Assembly: GCA_937924855.1 (NCBI GenBank)
Contig: CALEYQ010000056.1
Coordinates: 18,182 to 82,181, forward strand
Source of the DNA: an uncultured Bacteroidota bacterium
Lineage (GTDB): Bacteria > Bacteroidota > Bacteroidia > JADZBD01
Direction of reading: 5' to 3'
DNA: 64,000 nt
Shown here: positions 1-8,058 of the stretch, one piece after another
Layout: every line of letters starts with the position of its first letter
How positions within the stretch are numbered: position 1 is the stretch's first letter
The notes under the pieces: generated by a model
Databases searched by the model: none
Told to the model about the DNA's origin: nothing
The model's input: only the letters and a program-made list of their open reading frames with translations
Position numbers and translations under genes: made by a program

Positions 1-245
1 GACATCTGGTCCAGTTTTTTATTGATTATTTCGTATTGAACCCGCATATTTTCAATCTCACGCATCAGCCTCTTTTCCTTCGGGGAATCAATCAATTCAA
101 AGGCAACGATAATGGTCAGGGTAGCAAATACGGCCAAGGTAGCCAGGTAGGAAGCCAGCTTAATTAAGCGTTGCCTCCAACCGGTTACAACCTTCTCGTA
201 GGTTAGGGAGCGGGTGTTGAATTTATATTTAACCTTGTTTTCCAA
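1..245 (-). CDS. M23-family metallopeptidase, N-terminal part only
   Basis: Reading leftwards from a TTG codon at 245-243 gives about 81 residues beginning MENKVKYKFNTRSLTYEKV, then a basic stretch, one transmembrane helix (LASYLATLAVFATLTIIVAF) and a short coiled coil (SPKEKRLMREIENM) that runs off the window edge. This N-terminus is characteristic of the Bacteroidota inner-membrane-anchored M23 (LytM-type) peptidoglycan endopeptidases, which commonly sit divergently next to alaS, as here. The catalytic domain is outside the window, so activity cannot be checked. The start is uncertain: no ATG is present, and TTG 245 is chosen because family members start one to five residues before the VKYK motif. 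The predicted transcription start falls almost on this codon, so the mRNA may be leaderless. Confidence 0.75.
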   Translation of the reverse strand, partial: MENKVKYKFNTRSLTYEKVVTGWRQRLIKLASYLATLAVFATLTIIVAFELIDSPKEKRLMREIENMRVQYEIINKKLDQM

Positions 246-251
246 ACCGGG

Positions 252-282
252 CAAAAATACTAAATCACCCCCTCGAAATCAA
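252..282 (-). promoter_or_regulatory. Promoter of the M23 peptidase gene
   Basis: On the minus strand, TTG (282-280) is followed after 20 bases by TATTTTTG (259-252). This matches the Bacteroidota -33/-7 consensus TTG-N19ish-TAnnTTTG. The start of transcription would lie near 245, which coincides with the proposed TTG start codon. Confidence 0.55.
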
Positions 283-323
283 GCAATTGAGGCTCAAATG
301 TCCCACTTTAAGAAGAATTATAT

Positions 324-353
324 TTGAAATTTGAAACTCATCCATTATATTTG
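324..353 (+). promoter_or_regulatory. Distal promoter upstream of alaS
   Basis: TTG at 324-326, a 19-base spacer, and TATATTTG at 346-353 form a perfect Bacteroidota housekeeping promoter. Transcription would begin near 360, about 100 bases before the alaS ATG. The stretch between holds two hairpins, described separately. Confidence 0.75.
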
Positions 354-359
354 TTAAAC

Positions 360-448
360 CAATAACCAATAGAGGCATTATTACGGCTGGCACCTTATAA
401 TGTCCTTACCAATAAAACCCTGTTTTTCAGCAGGGTTTTATTATTTTT
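360..448 (+). ncRNA. Putative alaS leader RNA or small RNA ending in an intrinsic terminator
   Basis: From the predicted start near 360, the RNA first forms a stem of nine pairs with one bulged base: AGGCATTAT at 373-381 pairs with 397-406 (T403 bulged), with a 15-base loop. It then forms a perfect 12-bp hairpin, AATAAAACCCTG at 411-422 with CAGGGTTTTATT at 431-442, followed by TTTTT. That second hairpin has the form of an intrinsic terminator. The unit could be an independent sRNA of about 90 nt or an attenuator that limits read-through into alaS. TATTTTTG at 442-449 could be a second, proximal promoter (CTG 20 bases upstream, a poor -33) that would bypass the terminator. Neither role is proven; no known RNA family is recognised. 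Confidence 0.5.
411..448 (+). terminator. Intrinsic terminator inside the alaS leader
   Basis: Perfect inverted repeat 411-422 / 431-442 with an 8-base loop, then a T-rich tail up to 448. Its position 16 bases before the alaS ATG, downstream of a strong promoter, is odd because no gene on the plus strand ends here. Confidence 0.6.
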
Positions 449-463
449 GTGCCCGCCCAAGCC

Positions 464-3103
464 ATGAAAGCACAAAAGGTCCGAGAAAAATTTTTAGAGT
501 ATTTTGAGGCCCGGGACCACAAAATTGTGCCCTCGGCCCCTTTGGTCATAAAAGATGACCCTACCCTGATGTTTACAAATGCCGGTATGAACCAGTTTAA
601 AGACTGGTTTCTGGGTTCTAAAAAGCCGGCCTATCCCCGGGTTGCCGATACCCAAAAATGCCTTCGGGTTTCCGGTAAGCATAACGACCTGGAAGAAGTA
701 GGGGTTGACACCTACCACCACACCATGTTTGAAATGCTGGGCAACTGGAGTTTCGGGGATTACTTTAAAAAAGAAGCCATTCAATGGAGTTGGGAATTGC
801 TCACCTCCGTCTATAAAATTGCACCCGACCGGTTGTATGTAACCGTGTTTGAGGGTTCGGAGAAGGAAGGACTTGCCTTCGATAAAGAATCTTTTGAGGA
901 ATGGAAAAAATGGATTCCCGAAGAACGCATTTTAAAAGGCAACCGGAAAGATAATTTCTGGGAGATGGGCGATACCGGACCCTGTGGCCCCTGTTCGGAA
1001 ATTCACGCCGATCTGCGTTCCGATGCCGACAGGAAAAAAACCCCGGGAAAAACACTGGTGAATACCGGACACCCCCAGGTAATTGAAATCTGGAACAATG
1101 TGTTCATGGAGTTCAACCGCAAGGCCGACGGGAAACTGGAAAAACTTCCCCAACAACATGTAGATACCGGAATGGGATTTGAAAGGCTTTGTATGGTGCT
1201 CCAGGGAAAGCAAAGCACTTATGATACGGATGTATTTCAACCCCTGATTGAAAAAATAGAAGACATTTCCGGCCTGCGTTACCAATCGGAAGCAGAGGGA
1301 AAATCACATGAAGTAATAAACATTGGAATGCGGGTTGTGGCCGACCATATACGCGCCATTTCCTTTTCCATAGCCGACGGACAGCTGCCATCGAATACAG
1401 GTGCCGGATATGTTATCCGGAGAATCCTCAGGCGTGCCGTCCGATACGGCTATCAGTCCCTGGCCCTGAAGGAACCCTTCCTACACCGCCTGGTACCCGT
1501 TTTATGTCACCAGATGGGAGATGCCTTTCCGGAGCTCAATGCCCAGAAAATTTTCATTGAAAAAGTAATCCGCGAAGAAGAACTTTCCTTTTTCAAAACC
1601 CTGGAGAGCGGACTAAAGCGCATTGATCAGGTGTGCATTGCTTTATCCACCAAATCCGGTTCGGAAAAAAAGATTGACGGAAAAACGGTTTTTGAACTGT
1701 ATGACACTTACGGCTTTCCACTGGATCTTACCGCACTTATCGCAAGAGGATATAAACTTGAAATTGACGAAAAAGGATTTCGGGAAGAACTTGAAAAACA
1801 AAAAAACAGATCGCGTGAAGACAGGCAGGTCGATAAAGAAGACTGGGTAGAAATAAATCCGGGGGAATCTGAGTTTGTAGGTTACGATACCCTTGAAAGT
1901 CCCTGTAAAATTCTGCGCTACCGGAAAATAAAGCAAAAGGGAAAGGAGATGTTTCAACTGGTGTTGGATAAAACTCCGTTTTACGGAGAAAGCGGAGGTC
2001 AGGTGGGAGATGTGGGAACCCTGGAAAGAGCGGGAGAGAAAATTGAGATTTCCGATACCAAAAAAGAGAACAATGTACACATCCATGTCTGTTCAAAAAT
2101 TCCGGGGAAATTAGACGGAATCTGGCAGGCCAGGGTTAACCCTGAAACCCGTAAATCGGCTCAGAAGAATCACAGTGCCACCCATTTGCTGCATGCGGCT
2201 TTGCGGAGTGTTTTAGGTTCCCACGTTGAACAAAAAGGAAGCCTTGTACACCCCGATTACCTACGGTTCGACTTTTCTCATTTTAGTAAGGTGGGAACCG
2301 GAGAAGTGGAAAAAATAGAGGCTCTTGTAAATGAGAAAATTGCTGAAATGATTCCTGTTTCAACCCGTGTAATGCCGCTGGAAGAAGCCAAAAAATCTGG
2401 AGCCATGGCCTTGTTTGGCGAAAAATACGGTGAGCGGGTAAGGGTGGTAAGCATGGATCCAAAATTCAGTATTGAATTATGCGGAGGCACGCATGTGGGA
2501 AACACATCGGAGATTGGAAGATTTAAGATTGTGGGAGAATCCGCAGTTGCCGCAGGTATCAGAAGAATAGAGGCCGTATCGGGTGAAAAAGCCGAGGCTT
2601 ATTTTAACAGCAGGCTGGAGCTATTGGAAAAAATAATGGCGGAACTTGGAAATCCTTCCGATCCCCTTAAAGAAATTTCCGCCCTTCAACTTGAAATTAA
2701 AGAACTGCGTGCTAAAGTTGAATCTTTCCTTAACCGTGAAGTAAATGCCTTAAATGAGGAGCTTTCCAAATCGGCAGAATCTGTGAACGGGATAAGAAAA
2801 ATCGTAAAAAAAGTTTCCCTCGAATCACCCGAAGCCATTAAAAATCTGGCCTTCGGTTTACGGGAAAAATTTCCCGATTTGTTTTTGGTTTTGGGAGCCA
2901 ACATAAAAGGAAAAGCATCTTTAACCGTTGCCATTTCCGATGCCCTGGTAAAAGAAAAAAACCTCAACGCCGCTGCCATCGTTAAAGAACTTGGAAAAGA
3001 AATTCAGGGAGGTGGCGGTGGTCAGGCTTTTTATGCAACAGCGGGTGGAAGTAATATTGATGGCTTAGACAAGGCATTAAAAAAAGCTCATGAAATCATT
3101 TAA
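464..3103 (+). CDS. alaS: Alanine--tRNA ligase (AlaRS)
   Basis: Charges tRNA-Ala with alanine in the cytoplasm and clears mischarged Ser/Gly. The 879-residue product is close to the usual length (about 875). The N-terminal class II catalytic domain opens with KFLEYFEARDHKIVPSAPLV and carries FTNAGMNQFK and GDTGPCGPCSEIH. The editing domain has the zinc/editing motifs HSATHLLHAAL and CGGTHV. The C-terminal C-Ala domain ends with GGGGGQAFYATAGG. An upstream in-frame GTG at 449 exists, but it lies inside the -7-like TATTTTTG, and family members start at the ATG used here. The 3' end overlaps the next gene by 14 bases. Expression may be modulated by the leader hairpins upstream. Confidence 0.97.
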   Translation: MKAQKVREKFLEYFEARDHKIVPSAPLVIKDDPTLMFTNAGMNQFKDWFLGSKKPAYPRVADTQKCLRVSGKHNDLEEVGVDTYHHTMFEMLGNWSFGDYFKKEAIQWSWELLTSVYKIAPDRLYVTVFEGSEKEGLAFDKESFEEWKKWIPEERILKGNRKDNFWEMGDTGPCGPCSEIHADLRSDADRKKTPGKTLVNTGHPQVIEIWNNVFMEFNRKADGKLEKLPQQHVDTGMGFERLCMVLQGKQSTYDTDVFQPLIEKIEDISGLRYQSEAEGKSHEVINIGMRVVADHIRAISFSIADGQLPSNTGAGYVIRRILRRAVRYGYQSLALKEPFLHRLVPVLCHQMGDAFPELNAQKIFIEKVIREEELSFFKTLESGLKRIDQVCIALSTKSGSEKKIDGKTVFELYDTYGFPLDLTALIARGYKLEIDEKGFREELEKQKNRSREDRQVDKEDWVEINPGESEFVGYDTLESPCKILRYRKIKQKGKEMFQLVLDKTPFYGESGGQVGDVGTLERAGEKIEISDTKKENNVHIHVCSKIPGKLDGIWQARVNPETRKSAQKNHSATHLLHAALRSVLGSHVEQKGSLVHPDYLRFDFSHFSKVGTGEVEKIEALVNEKIAEMIPVSTRVMPLEEAKKSGAMALFGEKYGERVRVVSMDPKFSIELCGGTHVGNTSEIGRFKIVGESAVAAGIRRIEAVSGEKAEAYFNSRLELLEKIMAELGNPSDPLKEISALQLEIKELRAKVESFLNREVNALNEELSKSAESVNGIRKIVKKVSLESPEAIKNLAFGLREKFPDLFLVLGANIKGKASLTVAISDALVKEKNLNAAAIVKELGKEIQGGGGGQAFYATAGGSNIDGLDKALKKAHEII

Positions 3104-3806
3104 ATATTTGCTTTCCCTGCTCCTGATCCAGGTAGTTTATTCCTGTCAGGTCGCAGTACACGAAAAAGACGAAGGAAGCGCCACCCCTACCCTTTTCAAA
3201 TGTGTTTCGGAAACACCCGTACCTGAATTTTTGTTTTCATTTTCAGAGTCAGATTATGAAAAGGTAATGGAAACCGAGAGTCCGGAAATGGAAGCGGCGG
3301 GGAATTTCTTTCCTTTTGGTTGCTCCTTTTTAAATTGTTGCAATGAAATGCAGATGACTGATCTTGGTTTTCATGTCAACACTTCCCAGGGCGATTCCTC
3401 AGGCCGGGTGATCATGTATGATGTTACGCTGGCTAATTTTTATGCTTTTCAGAGCCCGGGAGCCGATAAAAAACCGGGATTTATGCTTGCAAAAGATGAG
3501 CCCTATCCGAATGATACCGTTCGCCGTTCCTTAACAAAAGTATTTATCATTAACGGGGCAGCCCGGGATGAAAAATTATTTGCCGGATATGGCCGGGCAA
3601 AACAAATCCGCATTTTGGTAAATGACAAGGCGCTTGGCATTATAGAGCTAAACGACCACCGTAAGCTTCAGCAATTTGATCTTTCCGGAATAAACTATAC
3701 TTACCTCGACAAAATAACTTTTGAAATTTTGTCGGCCTACGAAGGAGACCCGGGTAAAGGCACGGCCATAACTTATATTGACTTTGATGGCACGCCCTGC
3801 CATTAA
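3090..3806 (+). CDS. Lipoprotein with a NADase-type glycan-binding-like domain
   Basis: 238 residues. An N-terminal signal with a lipobox-like end (LLIQVVYSC) predicts lipidation at Cys19. The second half, from about residue 115 (ANFYAF.. INGAARDEKLFAGYGRAKQIRI .. LQQFDLSG .. ITFEILSAYEG), resembles the discoidin-like domain annotated as NADase-type glycan-binding in Bacteroidota, a fold for recognising sugars or surfaces. No catalytic NADase domain is present. The start codon lies inside alaS (14-base overlap), so the two are probably co-transcribed. The domain call is from remembered sequence features and is moderate; lipoprotein localisation is more certain. Confidence 0.6.
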   Translation: MKSFKYLLSLLLIQVVYSCQVAVHEKDEGSATPTLFKCVSETPVPEFLFSFSESDYEKVMETESPEMEAAGNFFPFGCSFLNCCNEMQMTDLGFHVNTSQGDSSGRVIMYDVTLANFYAFQSPGADKKPGFMLAKDEPYPNDTVRRSLTKVFIINGAARDEKLFAGYGRAKQIRILVNDKALGIIELNDHRKLQQFDLSGINYTYLDKITFEILSAYEGDPGKGTAITYIDFDGTPCH

Positions 3807-3846
3807 TTTCAGAATTTACAATAGGGAAAAATAATACAACCTGAAG

Positions 3847-5913
3847 GTGGACATAAAAAAAATCCCCGGCCTGATTTTCGACAAACATGAATTCCTGTTC
3901 AAGGGATTTCTGTTTTTGGTTTCCATCGCTATTATTGTGTATTTGTTTCCCAGGGAAACCAAGTTCCAGTTTGAAATAAAAAACCTCCAGGGAAAAGCAT
4001 GGCCTTTTGAAACTCTCATCGCACCTTTCGACTTCCCGGTTCTCAAAGGTCCGGAAGAAGTTAAAAGAGAAAAGCTTGAAATTCAGAAAAAGGCAAGGCC
4101 CTATTTCCGGATGGATCCTGAAATCGGAAAGCGGGCATCATCGGCGGCACTGAAGGAAATAGCCGACAGCCCCTTAAGCGAATCGGAAAAAAGGCGAATG
4201 GCAGCCGTTGCCCGGCAAATCCTCGACTCGGTTTACAATACCGGCATCATCAATCTGCCTGATTCCATTGCCAAAGCAGCGGGAAACGATCCTTCTTTTC
4301 CCATCGCAATTATCTTTCAAAACCTGGAGGAAGAAAAACCGGTTTCTTCTTTTTTTACGGCAAAATCGGCCGGCGACCTGATCTACTCCTTCTTTAAATC
4401 CGATTACCCCAACCGGAATTTTATAATTAATGTCCTCGAAAATAATCTGAACCACAATGTAGAATTCGATACTGAGACAACCGCCAAGGTTCTCCGGCAA
4501 TCCATGTCTGAAATCAGCTTTACCAAAGGCGGAATAATGCGGGAACAGAGTATTATCAGCAGGGGCGAAATTGTTACCCCCGAAAAGCAACGCATTCTGG
4601 AATCCCTGGCCGCAGAATATCAAAACCAGACGGGAGGTCGCACCAATTACCTCCAGGTTTTGGGTGGACAAATGCTGGGGGTTTCCATTTGCATGACTTT
4701 GTTAATAGCATTTTTGTTCCTTTTCCGGAAAGATATTTTCAGCGAACCCAATAAAATCATCTTTATTCTTTTGCTGATGATTCTGATGATTCTGATGGGA
4801 ACCATAGCCCTGAAATACGAATTGACCAATTATTACATCCTGCCCTTTTGTATTCTACCGGTAATTATTCGTACTTTTTACGATACCCGCCTTGCCTTAT
4901 TTGTACACCTGGTTACCATCCTTATTCTCTCGCTCGTAATGCCAAGCCCTTTCGAATTCATTTTTCTCGAAGTTACCGCCGGCATTGCCGCCATTTTCAG
5001 CATTGTAAGCATGCGCAAACGGGCCCAGATTTTCATTTCCGGAACATGGATCTTCATTGCCTTTTCATTAAGCTATACGGCCCTTTCTCTTCTTCACGAC
5101 ACAGGCTTTGGGTCCATTTCCACCACCCGTTATTTTAATTTTGGGGTAAGTGCGGCGCTTACCTTGTTTTCCTACCCTCTGATTTACGCCTTTGAAAAAG
5201 GATTCGGCTTTGTTTCGGATGTTTCACTTATGGAACTGTCGGATACCAATTCTGCGCTCTTACGGGAACTTGCAAGTAAAGCCCCCGGTACCTTCCAACA
5301 TTCCATTCAGGTTGCCGACATTGCCGAGGAAATTGTGAGGATGATAGGAGGAAATCCATTGCTTGCCCGAACCGGAGCTTTATATCACGACATCGGCAAA
5401 ATGGAAGCCCCTCCATTTTTCGTGGAAAATCAGGTCAGCGGCATCAACCCGCACGATGAGCTGGAATTTGAGGAAAGTGCCCGCATTATCATTTCGCATG
5501 TAATCAAAGGCGTTGAGAAAGCGAGAAAGGCAGGCATTCCCGATCAGGTGATTGATTTTATCAGAACCCACCACGGAACCACCACTACCCGTTTTTTTTA
5601 CCGTTCCTACCTCCAGATGAATCCGGATGGTACCGCTACGGAAAACGATTTTAAATATCCCGGTCCATTACCCTATAGCCGGGAAACAGCGGCCGTGATG
5701 ATGGCCGATAGCGTGGAAGCCTCGGCCCGGTCGCTCAAAAATTTTGATGCAGCCTCTTTGGAAAACCATGTAGAAAAAATCATCAATGGCCTGGTAGAGC
5801 AGGAACAATTTGTAAACTCCGATATTACCTTCCGTGATATTACCAAAATAAAAAAGCTGCTTAAGAAAAAACTCGGGAACATTTATCATCACCGGATTGA
5901 ATACCCGAAATAA
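3847..5913 (+). CDS. 7TM receptor with intracellular HD domain (PgpH/YqfF family phosphodiesterase)
   Basis: 688 residues. The order is: one N-terminal transmembrane helix (about residues 15-35), a large extracellular domain (to about 275), a run of seven membrane helices (about 280-460) and a C-terminal HD domain. The HD metal site is visible: H485 in TFQHSIQVADIAEE, the HD pair in YHDIGKM (about residues 514-515), then HVIKGVEKARKAGIP and MMADSVEASAR. Characterised PgpH proteins hydrolyse cyclic di-AMP to pApA, so a role in cyclic-dinucleotide turnover and osmotic or wall homeostasis is likely but inferred. The start is GTG 3847; there is no ATG nearby. Confidence 0.9.
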   Translation: MDIKKIPGLIFDKHEFLFKGFLFLVSIAIIVYLFPRETKFQFEIKNLQGKAWPFETLIAPFDFPVLKGPEEVKREKLEIQKKARPYFRMDPEIGKRASSAALKEIADSPLSESEKRRMAAVARQILDSVYNTGIINLPDSIAKAAGNDPSFPIAIIFQNLEEEKPVSSFFTAKSAGDLIYSFFKSDYPNRNFIINVLENNLNHNVEFDTETTAKVLRQSMSEISFTKGGIMREQSIISRGEIVTPEKQRILESLAAEYQNQTGGRTNYLQVLGGQMLGVSICMTLLIAFLFLFRKDIFSEPNKIIFILLLMILMILMGTIALKYELTNYYILPFCILPVIIRTFYDTRLALFVHLVTILILSLVMPSPFEFIFLEVTAGIAAIFSIVSMRKRAQIFISGTWIFIAFSLSYTALSLLHDTGFGSISTTRYFNFGVSAALTLFSYPLIYAFEKGFGFVSDVSLMELSDTNSALLRELASKAPGTFQHSIQVADIAEEIVRMIGGNPLLARTGALYHDIGKMEAPPFFVENQVSGINPHDELEFEESARIIISHVIKGVEKARKAGIPDQVIDFIRTHHGTTTTRFFYRSYLQMNPDGTATENDFKYPGPLPYSRETAAVMMADSVEASARSLKNFDAASLENHVEKIINGLVEQEQFVNSDITFRDITKIKKLLKKKLGNIYHHRIEYPK

Positions 5914-5923
5914 TTTAAAAAAA

Positions 5924-6766
5924 ATGAACCATCCTGCGCGGCAGCTTCTGATTTTTCCTTTTGTGGCGGTAACCATGCTTTCCGGCCTGTTACATGGAGG
6001 CAATCCTGGTAAACCAGAATCCCGCAAGGGAATAACCTATTTTTACTGGGGTTGGAACCGTTCCTTTTTTTCACCCTCCGACATTCGGTTTTCGGGAAAC
6101 ACTTACGATTTCACCTTATATAATGTAATAGCCACTGACAGAAAATCCGACTTTGAATTTCGCACCCATTTGCACCCCAAACGCATTACCATTCCCCAGT
6201 TTAATTTCAGAATTGGGTATTACCTGAACGACACCTGGGAAATTTCTTTTGGAATGGATCACATGAAATATGTGATGAAACAATTTCAAACAACAAAAAT
6301 CTCAGGTTTTATTTTTGAAAATGCCAGCATTTACCAGGGCACCTTTCAGGACTCCATGATTCTTCTTAGTCCGAACTTTCTAATGTATGAACACACCGAC
6401 GGACTCAATTATGAAAACCTGTCGCTTCGGAAAACAAACCGGCTTTTTTCTTTTCATAATATGAATTTTGAAACCGTACTCGGGGCAGAGCTCGGAATAT
6501 TACTTCCCCGCACCAACACTACCCTTATGAATCAAAACAGATACGATGAATTTCATCTTTCGGGGTATGGAATAAGTGTAATTACGGGTTTGAGAGCCTC
6601 GCTTTACAGGAAATTTTTCGTTCAGTTCGAAGGAAAGCTTGGTCACATTAATATGCCCCATATCCGAACCACCACTTCCATTACCGACCGGGCTTCTCAA
6701 TCTTTCTTATTCTCTCAGTTTAACTTTTCATTTGGGGTGTTGATGCACCCGCCCCGAAAAAAATAA
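5924..6766 (+). CDS. Predicted outer-membrane beta-barrel protein
   Basis: 280 residues with an N-terminal hydrophobic signal (LLIFPFVAVTMLSGLLHGG) and then alternating aromatic strands ending in FLFSQFNFSFGVLMHPPRKK. The strands are rich in Tyr/Phe/Gly (FYWGWNRSFFSPSDIRFSG, FRIGYYLNDTWEISFGMDH), typical of small OmpW/OprF-like barrels in this phylum. ATG 5924 is used because it directly precedes the signal peptide; the frame is open back to a TTG at 5897, inside the end of the previous gene. No specific substrate can be named. Confidence 0.65.
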   Translation: MNHPARQLLIFPFVAVTMLSGLLHGGNPGKPESRKGITYFYWGWNRSFFSPSDIRFSGNTYDFTLYNVIATDRKSDFEFRTHLHPKRITIPQFNFRIGYYLNDTWEISFGMDHMKYVMKQFQTTKISGFIFENASIYQGTFQDSMILLSPNFLMYEHTDGLNYENLSLRKTNRLFSFHNMNFETVLGAELGILLPRTNTTLMNQNRYDEFHLSGYGISVITGLRASLYRKFFVQFEGKLGHINMPHIRTTTSITDRASQSFLFSQFNFSFGVLMHPPRKK

Positions 6767-6796
6767 TTTCGGCACAAATTTCTTACATTTACCATT

Positions 6797-7363
6797 ATGG
6801 ATATCTGGATAATTTTAACAGGAGTTTTGGCTCTTATCATTATAGTTTTGTTTGGCCTGCTTTCAAAAGCTCAATCCAAAATAAAAAAACTGGAATCGGA
6901 TGTAAATAAAACCATGGAGTCTATCGAAAAGCGGGTGCGCCTGTCCGATAAATACTCCCGAACCCTTGCCGAAGTGGCTGACAAAACATTTGAGGCCGTA
7001 ATAATTACCGACAAAAACGGGATTATTGAATGGGTTAATCAGGGCTTTACAAAAATTACGGGATACGGCTTAACCGAAGTAATCGGCAAAAAGCCCGGGG
7101 AAGTGTTACAGGGTCCCGACACCGACCCTGAAACCGTGGAACGAATCCGAAAAAAGTTAAGCCAGAAAGTAATTTGAAAAGAAGAAATTCTCACTTACCA
7201 TAAAAAGGGATACCCCTATTGGCTTTCTTTATCTATCTCCCCCATTCTCGATGCCGCAGGAAATGTAGAGAAATTCATTGCCATTGAAAGCGACATTACC
7301 CAACAAAAAAAGGAAAGGCAACAGCTTGAAGCAGAACTGGAGAAAATTAAAAACCAAATTTAA
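6797..7363 (+). pseudogene. Membrane-anchored PAS-domain protein interrupted by an in-frame TGA
   Basis: 188 sense codons with one stop. One N-terminal transmembrane helix (residues 4-22), a coiled coil, then a PAS domain (FEAVIITDKNGIIEWVNQGF, TGYGLTEVIGKKPGEVLQGP). At 7175-7177 a TGA interrupts it after LSQKVI. The same frame then resumes with the rest of PAS/PAC (KEEILTYHKKGYPYWLSLSI, FIAIESDITQQK) and a short coiled coil, ending at TAA 7361. PAS domains of this kind usually read something like KEPFKEEI at this point, so the stop lies in a short altered patch. There is no histidine kinase or other output domain. It could be a decayed gene, a sequencing error, or a gene read through at low level. 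Confidence 0.7.
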
Positions 7364-7364
7364 A

Positions 7365-8045
7365 TTGATTGGCATCCTGAAAAAATATCGCAAAAGACTT
7401 GCCTGGGTTTTTTCCACCTTAGCCATTCTTACCGGCTTGTTTACTTTTCTTGCCGACTCGACTATCCGGAATTTCTCATCTCCCTATATATATGCGGACA
7501 TTGAGTCGCTGCCTGAACGAAATGTAGGATTGCTTTTAGGCACAAGCTCCAAATTAAAAAAGGGTGGACTAAATCCCTTTTTCTACCACCGGATTTCAAC
7601 GGCAGTTCAATTATTTCAAAGCGGAAAAATAAAGCACATCATTGTAAGCGGCGACAACGGAACGATGAGCTATAATGAACCGGTGCAAATGAAAAAATAC
7701 CTCGTCCTGGCAGGTATTCCTCCCGAAAAAATTACGCTTGATTATGCGGGCTTTCGCACCCTGGATTCGGTGGTAAGAGCCAAACTGGTTTTCGGACAAA
7801 GAAACATCCTGATAATAAGCCAGAAGTTTCATAACGAAAGAGCCGTTTACGTGGCCCGAAAAGTTGAACTCGTTGCCTATGCCTATAATGCCCCTGATGT
7901 AAGTTTCAAAAACTCATTCAAGACCCGAATCCGGGAATTGTTTGCGCGCGACAAAGCCGTAATTGATATTCTGATGGGGGTTAAACCCAAATTTGAAGGA
8001 CCCCAAATTGAAATAATAATTGACAACCCTGAGGTATCCAAATAA
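7365..8045 (+). CDS. DUF218 (YdcF/SanA-like) membrane-anchored protein
   Basis: About 226 residues. One N-terminal transmembrane helix (RLAWVFSTLAILTGLFTFLA) is followed by the DUF218 fold: NVGLLLGTSSKLKKGG, IKHIIVSGDNG, a conserved GIPPEKITLDYAGFRTLDSV and ILIISQKFHNERAVY. SanA-type members affect envelope barrier function; the biochemical activity is not known. The start is uncertain: TTG 7365 begins one base after the stop of the PAS gene and suits translational coupling, while the frame extends further upstream into that gene. There is no ATG in this part of the frame. Confidence 0.75.
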   Translation: MIGILKKYRKRLAWVFSTLAILTGLFTFLADSTIRNFSSPYIYADIESLPERNVGLLLGTSSKLKKGGLNPFFYHRISTAVQLFQSGKIKHIIVSGDNGTMSYNEPVQMKKYLVLAGIPPEKITLDYAGFRTLDSVVRAKLVFGQRNILIISQKFHNERAVYVARKVELVAYAYNAPDVSFKNSFKTRIRELFARDKAVIDILMGVKPKFEGPQIEIIIDNPEVSK

Positions 8046-8058
8046 GACATAAATAAAA

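Noticed and set aside
449..463. GTG 449 as alaS start
   Set aside because: It lies inside a -7-like element, and AlaRS proteins begin at the residue matching ATG 464.
4174..4671. Long minus-strand open frame inside the 7TM-HD gene
   Set aside because: It lies wholly within a well-supported gene, has no domain or start signal, and its composition is that of a shadow frame.
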